Below are positions 26,157 through 37,827 of a stretch of 64,000 bases of DNA, one piece after another. Numbering within the stretch: position 1 is the stretch's first letter; each line of letters begins with the position of its first letter. The notes beneath the pieces were generated by a model that was not told where the DNA came from, did not search any database, and saw only the letters and a list, made by a program, of their open reading frames with translations. The stretch is from positions 45,867,906 to 45,931,905 of the forward strand of contig CM055101.1 of NCBI GenBank assembly GCA_029204225.1. Reading direction: 5' to 3'. Origin of the DNA: Diphasiastrum complanatum. Lineage: Eukaryota > Streptophyta > Lycopodiopsida > Lycopodiales > Lycopodiaceae. A program made the position numbers and the translations under genes.

Positions 26157-26650
26157 AACACACCCCACCAATATGATGATTGATAGATCTTTAAACCCGA
26201 TCACTAGTGAACAATATGAGATTTAGTTTGTTTGCTCCCATACTTCAATTTTGGTTTCTTCTATGATGTCATGCTAACTATTGCTGTACCAACAAGTCAA
26301 TGCCTTATAAATTTTAATGATGCTTATGATTATAGTGGACCTAGATTGTAAATTGTATCCTTCGTATGGAACTTTGACAAATTCATATGCATATTATATA
26401 TTATTTTTCTCATCAAAGTCAAGCATATTATACAAATTCCATAAGAAGTCTATAAAGAATTTGATAAGGAACTAACATGAAAGGAACAATTCAACAAAAG
26501 GAAAAGAAACAACAAAAAAAGGTCCATGTGTGGGGCCCATAAAGGGGAATCAAGCCCATCAAAATGGGCAAGGGAGTAAAAGTTCAAAAGGAAAAATTTC
26601 TAGATGTGTGGCCCATAGAAACAAATTCAACCCATGAAAAGAAGTCAAGC

Positions 26651-27240
26651 CATTCTTTTTTTTTTTTCTCTCGAAAAGTCTTACATTAGATTATAGACTT
26701 TTTACAAGGTACAAAACAACAACGGAATTAAAGGATTAAAGAAGCATGAGCTTGTCAGCCTCTTTAAAGAGAAGTAGAGGGGAGATGTAAAAATCACCAT
26801 TCCCAAATTCTCTACTATTCATGTCGAACCAGATGTACCATAAAATAATGATCCTATTGGATTGCCAGAAAGCATTGGAATTTGCATCATCAAACATAAT
26901 GTCGTTCAGCAGCAGATCTAAATGACTGAATCTCTTAAACCTGAAAGAGTGCAATAAAAAGATCAGTCACAATCTTCCAAAGCGGAGCATAGCAGTGAAA
27001 GAACAAATGTATCACATCCTCATCAAATATTTTACATTTAGAGCATAAATGTGACACATCCCCTCTATAATTGATACGTAAAGGTAGAGAGAGCTGAAGG
27101 ATCCTCATAGAAAAGACTCTAAGGTTGCAATGAAACCTAGGCTTCCAGAGATGGGAGGGGTAGGAAACTATCGATTTCGAATTGTACCACAAGAACGTGA
27201 AATTAGATTCTTTGGTGGCAGATAAAACACATGCCATTGT
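26651..27240 (-). pseudogene. L1-type LINE 3' end with zf-RVT domain and poly(A) tail
   Basis: The minus strand encodes the C-terminal region of a plant L1-type LINE. It has HLWKPRFHCNLRVFS and the zinc-binding cluster HLCSKCKIFDEDVIHLFFHC (C, C, H, C spacing of the zf-RVT domain) at 27237-26936, a stop, then a WYIWFDMNSREFG block to 26736. The downstream 70 bases match the usual plant L1 3' end (TTTTGTACCTTGTAAAAAG) and finish in a run of 12 A on the minus strand (26656-26667), the poly(A) tail. The upstream reverse transcriptase and endonuclease are absent; instead homology continues into the tandem units on the right. Confidence 0.8.
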
Positions 27241-29029
27241 TATGATTGGAGAAGGACTTTATGTAACCTTTTTAGATTCAAAGTCCATTTATCTATGATT
27301 ATGTTTGTTCACAAGTTTAAGAACAATTTACCTCAATTTCTAGGAGATTTGTTTTCCATTATGTAAGCATTTATGTTTGGTAGATTGTCCATAAAATAGA
27401 ATGTCATATGTCTCAAAAACAGAAATTTAAAAGTTTGCATTACCTCTAAAGAGAAATGGATTGTTTACTGACATTTTCACCAAGTAAACCAACCAAAATT
27501 AAATAAAATCGAGCCATGTGTAAATTTAGCTTGGTGAAAATGTCACCAACAAATTCTTTTCCAAGTGAAAAAGATTAGCAAGGCATTTTGATGGAGGGTT
27601 GAATGTTTTGTATGGCCCCTACTTAATGACTTTTCATTGACAATCATTTCGTCCAATTTCTTTATCAACTTTGTATAGGCCATAATATTCTCCTTTTTGA
27701 ATCTTTTATGAACTTCAAGTTTCATTGTAGAAAAGACTCTAAGGTTGCGACAAAACCTAGGCTTCCAGAGATGGGAGGGGTCGGAAACTTTCCATTTCGA
27801 ATTGTACCACGAGAAAGTGAAATTAGGTTCTTTGGTGGCAAATAAAACACATGCCATTGTTATGATTGGAGAAGGACTTTCTTGTGACCTTTTTAGATTC
27901 AAAGTCCATTTATCTATGATTATGTTTGTTCACAAGTTTAAGAGCAATTTACCTCAATTTCTAGGAGATTTGTTTCCCATTATGTAAGCATTTATGTTTG
28001 GTAGATTGTCTATAAAATAGAATGTCATAGGTCTCAAAAACAGAAATCTCCTATGACATTAAATTGAAAAGTTTGCATTACCTCTATAGAGAAATGGATT
28101 GTTTACTGACATTTTCACCAAGTAAACCAACCAAAATTAAATAAAATCGAGCCATATGTAAATTTAGCTTGGTGAAAAGGTCACCAACAAATTCTTTTCC
28201 AAGTGAAAAAGATTAACAAGGCATTTTGATGGAGGGTTGAATGTTTTTTATGGCCCCTACTTAATGACTTTTCATTGACAATCATTTCGTCCAATTTCTT
28301 TATCAACTTTGTGTAGGCTCCTTTTTGAATTTTTTATGAACTTCAAGTTTCATCGTAGAAAAGACTCTAAGGTTGCGATGAAACCTAGGCTTCCAGAGAT
28401 GGGAGGGGTCAGAAACTTTTCATTTCGAATTGTACCACGAGAAAGTGAAATTAGGTTCTGTGGTGGCAGATAAAACACATGCCATTGTTATGATTGGAGA
28501 AGGACTTTCTTGTGACCATTGTTATGATTGGAGAAGGACTTTCTTGTGACCTTTTTAGATTCAAAGTCCATTTATCTATGATTATGTTTGTTGACAAGTT
28601 TAAGAACAATTTACCTCAATTTCTAGGAAATTTGTTTTCCGTTATGTAAGCATTTACGTTTGGTAGATTGTCTATAAAATAGAATGTCATATGTCTCAAA
28701 AACAGAAATCTCCTATGACATTAAATTGAAAAGTTTGCATTACCTCTATAGAGAAATGGATTGTTTACTGACATTTTCACCAAGTAAACCAACCAAAATT
28801 AAATAAAATCGAGCCATATGTAAATTTAGCTTGGTGAAAAGGTCACCAACAAATTCTTTTCCAAGTGAAAAAGATTAGCAAGGCATTTTGATGGAGGGTT
28901 GAATGTTTTTTATGGCCCCTACTTAATGACTTTTCATTGACAATCATTTCGTCCAATTTCTTTATCAACTTTGTATAGGCCATAATATTCTCCTTTTTGA
29001 ATCTTTTATGAACTTCAAGTTTCATTGTA
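27111..29029. repeat. Tandem triplication of a roughly 0.62-kb unit derived from the LINE
   Basis: Three head-to-tail copies start at 27111, 27731 and 28359, each with AAAAGACTCTAAGGTTG, and the last ends near 29029. Each unit has a piece of the LINE C-terminal frame (WYNSK...SHLWKPRF) on the minus strand and non-coding AT-rich sequence. The units are nearly identical. The third contains an extra perfect 34-bp tandem duplication at 28483-28516 and 28517-28550. Confidence 0.9.
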
Positions 29030-31431
29030 TGTGTATTTTGTTGCTTACAAAGTCGTAGTTTTCCTTATATTTGTTGTTGTTTATGAGCTCATGTTCAAAA
29101 TATCTTAAGAAAAGGGCCAATAGAACATATTAGATTATATCGTGGTGCTCAAGCACAATAGCCTTGTAAATTCTTAGGGAATGACAATCTTTGCACTTCA
29201 AAAATAAATAGGTGATATTATGCGCCAATATTTCACATGATAGGTACATCAAATGAATTTTTTAGTGACCTTTTCACTTGGCAAGCTCTCATCCTCTTGT
29301 TATGGCTGAATTTTTTGATGGGCCACATATTTGTTGCCTTTAACAAATTGTAATATTCTTTGAGAAAATTTGTTTGATTATAATTTGCTTCTTTTTTTTT
29401 TTAAACAATATATATATATATTATTATTTATGGGAGGCCATGTAGTTTTCTTTTCAATGTGCTCCTAGAAATTTCAATGACTTTATAAAATAACTAGATT
29501 GTTGCCAAAAAGCAATCATGACATTCTACCCAATTTCAGAAAACGAGTCTAGAAGTATTGCTCTTAAAAAGAAAACTAGCGATAAAAATTAGGATCACAA
29601 ATCTATCCAAAAACTTTCCAGTGGTTTTTACGCTATGTCGAATATCCATTAATTTATGACTAACTCTTGGCCTATTCATAAATCCAAGAAAATTTCAACC
29701 GTGCCCACATTGTAACTAGAAAGTTTATTAGCCAATACATAAACATTTTTATTTGAAAGTTGTCATCAAACATAAGTTGCATGTCTTTAAAGCAAGTTTT
29801 CTCTCACTTTAAATTCAAGATTTTAAGTTCTTTTCAATTTTGAAGTCTCTAAAGTCAAATCTCTTTTGAGCGCGGGCTTACATACAAGGCCCACAAGGAA
29901 GGGAGTCCAAAGTTCTGCATTCCCTTTGGTTGGGGTTCACTCTAGGTTATATCTTCATCTCCTTTAACACAATCATGGACTTATGCGAATGCGGATGCCA
30001 ACATGGGGTCAATCCAAGTGGTGGGACCAAATCTCATGTACCAAAATAAAATATCACATTATCCAATTTCTAAATTCAAATTAGCCATCACCCACCTTAT
30101 TCCAACAACAAAGTGGACCTTTCTTGTTTCTCTTGCATGTCCCATCATTTCTATGGAATTCAAGTTTTGACCTCAAGGAGATAAAAGAAAGCAAGTTCTA
30201 ACCAACAAGTGGACTTTTATGAGAGCCTCACCTCTTTGTATCTAACGCCCTCACCCTCACACTTTTGGATGGGAATGATCTCAAAAAACTTCATAGGCAA
30301 ATTTTTGAAATTTGCATCTCACTTGGTAGTTCCAATGTCCATAAGGTCTTAGCTTTTCTGAAAATTGCTAAGCTATTGTGACAATTCTCTCCAATGAAGT
30401 GTAGTTTCTAGGTGAGAATGAGTTAAAAAATGCGTTGTTTTCTTCAATCCTTTTAAATTGCAACACCTTTTTTATTCAAATTGTTTTTAACGTGCGCGGC
30501 AAAGAAGCTCAAGATGTGGGATCACCTTTGTTGCATCTGAAACATGCATTGATAATTTCATATTTATAGGCTTTACTCTAGTGCTGTGCAGCAAGTGTTA
30601 TAGGACCGATATGAATAGGGATAACACAATCACAGTCGTCAACACTGAAGAAATGGGATTGATCAGCTGCAGCTTGTTCGCTCCTACGTGCAACTTTCTG
30701 TTCTGACTTGTTTCACGATTTCATCAAAATTTGCTGTTGTGCCAACAACAAGGCAATGCCTTGTGACTGATATGCAGGTACTTGTAAGTTGTGATCAAAC
30801 TCGGTTTTATGTATCATTATAACTATGTTGAGCTTGGCTTAATTATGTATTTTGTTGCAGCTGTGGTGGTGGATAGCTTTCAATCAGGATTGTATCAGAG
30901 CTCAAAGAGCTCGATTCCTAACGGCTTGGTTGAGGATATGGTCCTCTAGACTTGGAAATTTCAGACGTGGTTAGATTTGGATCAGCATTGCTTAACTCTT
31001 CAGCAGAACCAAGGTTTGTATATATAATAGGACTGCATATCCTGGGATTTGATACAGTAGTATGATGTACCTATAGGTTGCTGAAATGGTGCGACATTTT
31101 ATTTAACGAATTGCGGCTATGAAGCTAGTTAAGGGGTTGTTTTCAATAAGATCTAGTACTCTTTGCGCTACAGTGATGATAAGAGTTCTAAGATGCTATA
31201 TTTATAGCTAACAAGATTAAGAGTGCTTACCTTGATAATTGCTAGGATACATTGTTTATTGGGTCTTGTAATGTGTGTGTGTGTGTGTGTGTGTCTGAGA
31301 GAGAGAGAGAGACAGAGAGAGGGGATGTTATAAGGACATAATTAACGTCCTTGTTTCCAATTATTTATGCAGCAGCGTGAGTGACGAGGACATTTTGGAG
31401 ACACCGATTTAAAATTCTTGGATCCAACCCT
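29030..31431. other. Non-coding region upstream of the multicopper oxidase
   Basis: Mostly AT-rich sequence with no transposon motif. The last 900 bases may belong to the promoter and leader of the downstream gene. TATTTATAGG at about 30562 resembles a TATA box. ATATGCAG followed by GTACTTGTAAG at about 30780 looks like a splice donor, and TTTTGTTGCAG at about 30850-30860 like an acceptor. The segment 30861-30975 could be an upstream exon or leader exon. None of this is certain. Confidence 0.35.
31268..31320. repeat. Compound (GT)n(GA)n microsatellite
   Basis: A GT run of about 13 units followed by short GA runs, roughly 120-170 bases upstream of the likely start codon of the multicopper oxidase. 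Confidence 0.9.
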
Positions 31432-33296
31432 ATGAACGAGGGTGTAATGGCAACACACTGCATTCTTGTTACTGTAAAGTTCTTTCGCCTGATTTCTTGG
31501 ACCTTGTTGATCCCTCTACTATTTGAAAAGGTTACTGCACAATCATCCATATGCCAGCAACTAGATCCGTCGCCAAATCTGCAAATGTTTGTAGACGCAC
31601 TTCCAATACCAGAGGCTATTGATATATCCACCGGCGACAAGTTGACTTTAGGGATTTATAAAATCTCTCAGGTATCTCTTTCAAGCCTCTCTGCATCGCC
31701 TTGAAAAAACCTATATCTCGTTTGAGCACGCGTACACTTGCTCTTAGAGATATCTTTTCTCATGGTCGATGTGGTTTTTTGCAGAAGCTACACCGAGACC
31801 TTCCGAGTACAACTTTGTATGGTTATGGAACCAGCCAAGCCAAGGCATCTTATCCTGGACCCACGCTCAAAGCTACAAGAGGCATTGTCTCTCATGTCCG
31901 GTGGGAGAATCATATATCTGATTCCTCACACTTTCTGCCAGTTGACACCACCATCCACTGGGCAAATCCAAAGTCAGGAGGAGTTCCTATTGTCAGCCAT
32001 CTCCATGGAGCAGAGGTGGAAAGTGCCTCCGACGGACACCCTGACACGTGGTTCACTGCACAAGGAGAGACTGGATCCAAATATGTTACTCAGGATTACG
32101 TGTATGCTAATTCTCAGCCTCCTACAATGCTCTGGTATCACGACCATACTGTGGGCATCACCAGATTGAACGTATATGCAGGCTTGGTGGGAATCTACTT
32201 TATCAATTCCCCCAGTGAGAAGGGTTACAATCTGCCCATTTCTGACTTTGAGATCCCTCTTCTAATCCAGGATAAGCAATTCTACGCCAACGGATCGCTC
32301 AATTTCCCAAACGTGGGTGACTCTCCTCTCATCCATCCGGTTTGGTGCCCAGAGTTCTTCGGTGACACGATCCTAGTCAATGGAAAAGCCTGGCCGTATC
32401 TGAATGTGCAACGACAGCTGTACAGATTTCGGATTCTCAACGCTGCCAATGCTCGTTTCTTTATCCTGTCATTTAATAATTCTAAACTGTCTTTTAAGCA
32501 GATTGGCACAGATGGCGGATATCTCTACAAGCCAATTGTACTCTCCACACTTACTGTTGCACCAGCTTTTCGAGTAGATGTGCTTGTGGATTTCTCCTCC
32601 CTGGCTCCTGGAACAGACGTTCTTCTCATGAATTCAGGACCTGCTCCATTCCCAAGTGGTGATCCAGCTCAAAGTCCAAATGGCACCGATATTGTAATGA
32701 AATTCCATGTAGTCACAGCAGATAGCTATGCAACTGGAGCTTCTAGCTCCGTCCCTTCAACCTTCCAACCAGATGCAGCCATAGATATAAAGGACGTAGC
32801 AGTGAGAAGAAATTTGACTCTTAAAGAATTTGACGATAGCAGTGGCAACCCAATAATCAGTCTGTTGGGCAACCACCACTGGATTGATCCCGTCACTGAG
32901 ACTCCCCGTCTTGGAACAACCGAGATATGGTCGATAATCAACCTAACACCAGACGCCCACCCCATTCACGTGCATCTCATCCAATTCCACGTTCTCAATC
33001 AGCAATCTTTCGATGCAACTGGCTATTTGAATGATTCCTGCAGCTTAAGTCTCGAGTATCCAAATCCAGGGAGCTGCTTCACAGAAAATCCAAGACAACC
33101 CAACGTGGATCAGATCGGATGGAAGGATACTGCCATCACTTGGCCAAGTAACGTTACTAGATTCGTGATCAGATTCTCATCACAAGATGGATCTTCATTT
33201 CCTTTTGATGCCACAGCTGGTCCTGGCTATGTGTGGCACTGTCATATCCTTGATCACGAAGACAATGACATGATGAGACCTTATGTTCTTCTCTAG
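31432..33296 (+). CDS. LPR1-like: LPR1-like multicopper oxidase (ferroxidase), two exons
   Basis: Exon 1 is 31432-31671 and exon 2 is 31785-33296, with a 113-bp GT-AG intron (CAG/GTATCT ... TTTTTGCAG/AAG) in phase 0. The product is 583 residues, close to the roughly 580 of Arabidopsis LPR1. The alternative start at 31447 (MATHCI) is five codons shorter; both give a hydrophobic N-terminus of about 30 residues that looks like a secretory signal. All four copper motifs are present: HLHG at residues 152-155, WYHDH at 197-201, HPIHVH at 472-477, and HCHILDHEDNDMM at 565-577 with the type-1 copper Cys, His and Met. The FFGDTILVNGKAWP segment is typical of the LPR/CotA group. In Arabidopsis LPR proteins are ferroxidases of the ER and apoplast that inhibit root growth under low phosphate; the same role here is inferred from similarity. 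No disabling mutation is seen. It is the only intact host gene in the window. Confidence 0.93.
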
Positions 33297-33446
33297 CCCA
33301 CCTGCATGAGTATGCAAGAGATATCACTGATCATGATCAGTCAGGGAAGAAGTAGTGCATGGAAGATTGAGTTGAATCTCTTACCTTTCTCCAAATAGGC
33401 CCTAGGAGATCTCCAAATAATGCAGTAATAGCTACATACCATTTCG

Positions 33447-33452
33447 AATAAA
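33447..33452 (+). terminator. Candidate polyadenylation signal of the multicopper oxidase
   Basis: AATAAA lies 150 bases after the stop codon, a normal plant 3' UTR distance. Other AATAAA-like strings occur further down, for example near 34077. Confidence 0.5.
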
Positions 33453-35044
33453 TTGTAGCTGATGCTTTGCTGCAGGGCCGCTTACTAAGTGAAGTCTTGT
33501 AGACAACGCATCCTTTGCTTAAGAGATAACTCAAGACCTTGAACTTGAAGTATGCCAACAAAAAAAAAAGAAAAACAAAAAGTAGTGTTTAAATTGAAGC
33601 AAATTGTTGGAAAATGAAAAAAAACAAACATTGCAATCTAGAAGAATTACAATAAAAAACAGATTAAATAACTTTAATGTTCAAACTTACCTAGGAGTGA
33701 TATCTGACCTTGTAGCAAATCATCACAATGGATTGAAGCCAACTAGACTACATCAAAAGATGCAATAGTTTGATTGTGGAGCTAGCTAGACTACATCAAA
33801 AGATGCAATAGTTTGATTGTGGAGACTCTATTATGTACTAGATCAAAAGTAGATACCTATCTTCTTTATGCTGAAGTTTGTAATCATTTGTGTAGCTTTG
33901 TATTGGACTTTATATCACCACAAAGTTATGTACCATGTATTTTATTTCCGTACACTTATGACGTACTCAGTTGAATATATATGGTCCTATGAGAACATAT
34001 GTGTAGCCTCGTATTTGTATAGCTGTTTTTTGCAACTTTGATCAAATTTATGTGATAGTTCAATCTATGTCTCCTAGAATAAAATAATTGTATTGCCTTG
34101 AGAGGTGGATTTTGTGAAAGATTTTGCTTTGTTGTGTGTGTGTATAAGTAGGAGCATGGACATTCCTTCAATAGCTTATGACATCCTCATCACTAAGAAG
34201 TAATTGAAGTAGATTCAAGAGCATGGAAATAGAGGCAACATGCTATAAAATATCTTGCATTAATGCCCTTGAAGATTACAACAATCAAAGAGACACTACA
34301 ACATTTTTTAACATTTTGACCCTAATACCGAGGCTTTTCTAAAGCAAAAAAAAAAAGTCCTTTTATGCCTATATATCCAACAATCTGTCCCTCAATAACA
34401 GACCCTCAAAATCTGCATTGGGCCCCAAGGAATATCGGAGTAATTTCGTCTCATTAAAAAAGAGTTTGTTTCGAGGGATATTTTGATGTCTCTCGATATA
34501 TCCATCAAAATATTTGAGGTGATTGCCATGTTCACAAAAGTGTTTTTTGAGGTGATTGCCATGTTCACAAAAGTGTTTTTTGAGGGATATTCTGAGGTCC
34601 ATCAATATATCCCTCAAAATATTCGAGGTGATTGGCCCTGTACACAAAAGTGTTTTTCGAGGATATTCCAAAGTCCCTTGATATATCTGAGGTGATTGGT
34701 GCTATTCTTTTTCGAGGGATATTTCGAAGTTCATATAGAGAATAGGTTATTACGAGAGGGGAAAAACAAAATTAAAAAATTAGGGCAGAATGGAACCAGT
34801 ATATCAGCTCCATTCTACCCTAATAATTGGTTCCATTCTACCCTAAAAAGTTGACTTCATCCAATCCCATGAGTCTTTTGCACCACTTGTTATGAAGTTG
34901 GTAGACAAACCATTTGTTTATGATTGTTATTAATTTTTTTTGCAAATATTGAAGTTAAAATTCATGTAATTAAAGACTAATGAAAGACACTTATGATCCA
35001 AGTAAATCTTACAATAGCGGAAGCGGAATTATAAACTCAACGGA
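33453..35044. other. No gene recognised; short repeats
   Basis: AT-rich flank of the multicopper oxidase. A 39-bp sequence (CTAGACTACATC...) is duplicated at 33743-33781 and 33786-33824. From 34361 to 34740 there is a repetitive segment built on GAGGTGATTG and TCGAGGGATATT strings, with a 33-bp tandem step at 34516 and 34549. Confidence 0.6.
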
Positions 35045-35549
35045 TAGCAGAGCAGTGGTATGGACTAGAAGAACCTTTCCTCGATCCAGCCATTAATGAG
35101 ATGTATGCTATCTATGCCGCTCAACCACAATGTCAAGGAGGGCGAATCTATGGCTGCTACGGATGTGGAGAGAGAATAGGATTGCATAATGTCCAAGTAA
35201 GGGAGTGTATACTCCTTTTTGCCATGACTATGGATACGGCCACTGCTACAAAAATTGTCCAGTGAGGCCCAATATCCAGAATTCTAATGCTCACTAAACA
35301 TAATTAGTATACATCAATTGGGGCCAAGCAAAATTCCACAACCATATCCACCAGTGAAACTGGATCATCCCAATGTACATGCGCAGGTAGGTAAAAGAGT
35401 GTAGAAACGTAAGGAGATCGTTCCAGCTTCATCTCCCACCTTTTCGATGTTGGTGAAGGCTAAACATATCATTTTCCAATCATGATTTACCTTGGCAGCC
35501 CATAACCACAACCTTTAAAATGAGAGAGGATAATAACTATACATGTTTG
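35045..35549 (+). pseudogene. Gypsy gag fragment (copy D)
   Basis: The plus strand aligns with the gag of the large gypsy element (51330-51590): QWYGLEEPFLDPAINE, then GCYGCGE of a zinc knuckle, followed by frame breaks. It stops at 35549, where a copia LTR begins, so it forms the left flank of that insertion (target site probably GTTTG, 35545-35549). Confidence 0.8.
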
Positions 35550-36225
35550 TGTTAAAAATTCACAATTCTAGCTTGACTAGTTTTGGTCATATGACTTGTA
35601 AGTAGTTAGATGGTCATGATGTGGCTTGTCACACGTGCCAAATAGCATAGGATTCCATTCATAAGGATGTTCTCAAGTAGACCTAAGTGTTAGAACCTTT
35701 GGAATGAGTCCAAATTATGCTTAGATACAAGGGAGAAAAAATAGGAGCTATTTTTGGTAATTTTTGCATTGTTGAGGGATCTCCAAGATTCCAACCCTAA
35801 CTTGGTAGGGATGAAAGATCCACCAAAATTAGCATTAGGGATAGGTTTAGGGCCACTCATACCTGCCCAAAACCGTGATGGATCATGTATATATAGGTGA
35901 TGATATCTCACCAAAATCAATCAAGCATATTTTTTCTCTCATAATGGTGCAATTGCTCTCTATGTTCATAATTGTTTGAGTACTTGTGATTACTAATGAT
36001 TATAGGATTGAATGTAGGTCTGGTGTACAGTACTCAGACTGTGGGAGGCCGTACTTTCACACGTGTGAAGCCTTCTTCAAGGATTTGGGCCATTTAGTGA
36101 GGTTCAAGCATAGATTTTTGATGGATTTTGATGGTTCAACTTGTGCTAATCTTATGAAATCGTAATCTATTGTTTCCCTCATCATTTCAAGTGTTTTAGG
36201 ATCCTTATTTGCTGTAATTTTTACA
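35550..36225 (+). mobile_element. 5' LTR of a plus-strand copia (676 bp)
   Basis: Begins TGTTAAAAATTCAC and ends GTAATTTTTACA, directly followed by the primer-binding site. It is a close relative of the LTR at 11305-11986. A TATA box TATATATA (35888-35895) and the palindrome ACACGTGT (36059-36066) are conserved between the two. Confidence 0.92.
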
Positions 36226-36238
36226 TGGTATCAGAGCC
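36226..36238 (+). other. Primer-binding site
   Basis: TGGTATCAGAGCC with no gap after the LTR, initiator-Met-tRNA type. Confidence 0.92.
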
Positions 36239-36309
36239 TAAAGGCTGAAATGAGCTAAATCCTTGGTTTTCATTCAATTTGATCACAATTTTTGATCTAA
36301 ATCTTGTGT

Positions 36310-37827
36310 AGATTGGAAGTGCTACTATTGTATCAAGATGGGGCATTATGCCTCGGAATGCTTCAAGAGGAAGCAAGATCAAAGCCAAGCCAACATAAGC
36401 AAAGAGGAGGAGGAGAGTTCACATGAGGACTCTCTCATGATGTCCATATTTTCTTCAAGAAGCTTCAAAGGAGAAGATCCTTGGTGGATTGACTCGGGTG
36501 CTAGTTCACACATGACTAGTAAAAGGGAGTTTTTCTCTTCTCTCTTATCTTATGGTGGACCTATAAAGTCTATCTATACAGCAAATGATGAAGCTTGCAA
36601 GATTGAAGGAGTTGGTAGCATTCCCCTTTTCTTAGGATCTTCCAAAAAGATCAACATAGAAGGTGTTTTGTACATTCCTACAATAACAAAGAATCTACTA
36701 AGTGTTGGCCAAATGGTAGACAATGGTTTCAATGTTGACTTTGCTTCAAATGAATGTTTCATCAAGAAGAAGGGTAAGATAGTGGTAAGGGCACTAGACT
36801 TGGCAAACTTTATAAGTTGGATGCATTTGTGGATACTAATGTTGTCATGTTGGCCGAGAAGAACAAGATATCTACCTTTACTTTATGGCACAAAAGACTT
36901 GGACATGTCAACTCGGGTTCCATGGAGGCTATGATCAAGGAAGAGTACGCTTTAGGCCTACCAAGGTCTATTGGGAAGGAAGACAAGGTTTGTGAAGCTT
37001 GTGCCTTATCCAAGGCACATAAGAAGGTGTTTCCTAACTCCATCACAAAGTCATCTCATCCTCTTGAACTCATACACTTGGATGTGCACATTGCTAGCAC
37101 CAAATCTAATGGAGGTTCATCCATGTTTTTAACCTTCATTGATGACTACTCAAGATATTGTTGGGTGTTCTTACTTTCCTTCAAGTGTCAAGTATTTGAT
37201 ACTTTTGTAAAGTTCAAGTTGTTTGTGGAAAAGCATCATAATCATAGCATCAAGATTCTTAGAAGTGACAATGGTGGAGAATTCATCTCCAATGAGTTCA
37301 AGGCCTTTTGTGAGGAGGAAGGGATCAAGAAAGAGACTTCTTGTCCTTACACTCCTCAAAAAAATGGAGTTTCTGAAAGAAGGAATAGAACATTATGTGA
37401 ATGTTCTAAGGCTTTAAGATTAGATGCTTGTTTGCCCAAATCCTTTTAGGGTGAGTCTCTTGTATGTGCAAACTACTTGATGAATAGGGTGTCTTGCAAA
37501 GCAATTGAAGGAAAAACTCCTTATGAGATGTTGTATGGAAAGAAACCCAATCTTAATCACTTGAAAGTTTTTGGGTGTATATGTTATGTGCATGTGCCAT
37601 TGGAAACAAGAACCAAGGAGGATCCATCTTCCACAAGAGGGATCATGCTTGGATATGCAAGCTCAAGCAAGGGCTATAAAGTCTATCTCCCATCCTTGAA
37701 CAAATTTGTTGTTTCAAGGGATGTCATCTTTGATGAACATCATATGCATATGCTTGAAGAAGGCTCAAGTGCTCCAACAATCAAGAAGAAGATGGCCGAG
37801 GAGCAAGATCTTGGTTTTGAGGTGGAA
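36310..37827 (+). pseudogene. Ty1-copia gag end, protease and integrase relic
   Basis: Only the gag C-terminus is left: zinc knuckle CYYCIKMGHYASEC at about 36322-36363. Next come protease WWIDSGASSHM (36481 on), a frame break near 36795, the pre-integrase domain LWHKRLGHVNSGSM, and the integrase core with HLDVHIAST, FIDDYSRYCWVF, LRSDNGGEF and the Glu in NGVSERRNRTL, so the D,D,E residues are kept. A TAG at 37447-37449 interrupts it, and the C-terminal part runs to about 37827. The gag N-terminus was deleted (only about 70 bases separate the primer-binding site from the knuckle). Reverse transcriptase is not present here. The frame continues without a stop into gypsy aORF sequence. Confidence 0.85.

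Noticed and set aside
27543-27902. A separate gene of 119 codons on the minus strand
   Set aside because: It is one of three repeat units of LINE-derived sequence, and its downstream part is non-coding in the other units.
31381-31431. Extending the ferroxidase exon 1 upstream to 31381
   Set aside because: The first codon there is GTG. The in-frame Met codons at 31432 or 31447 give a normal signal peptide.
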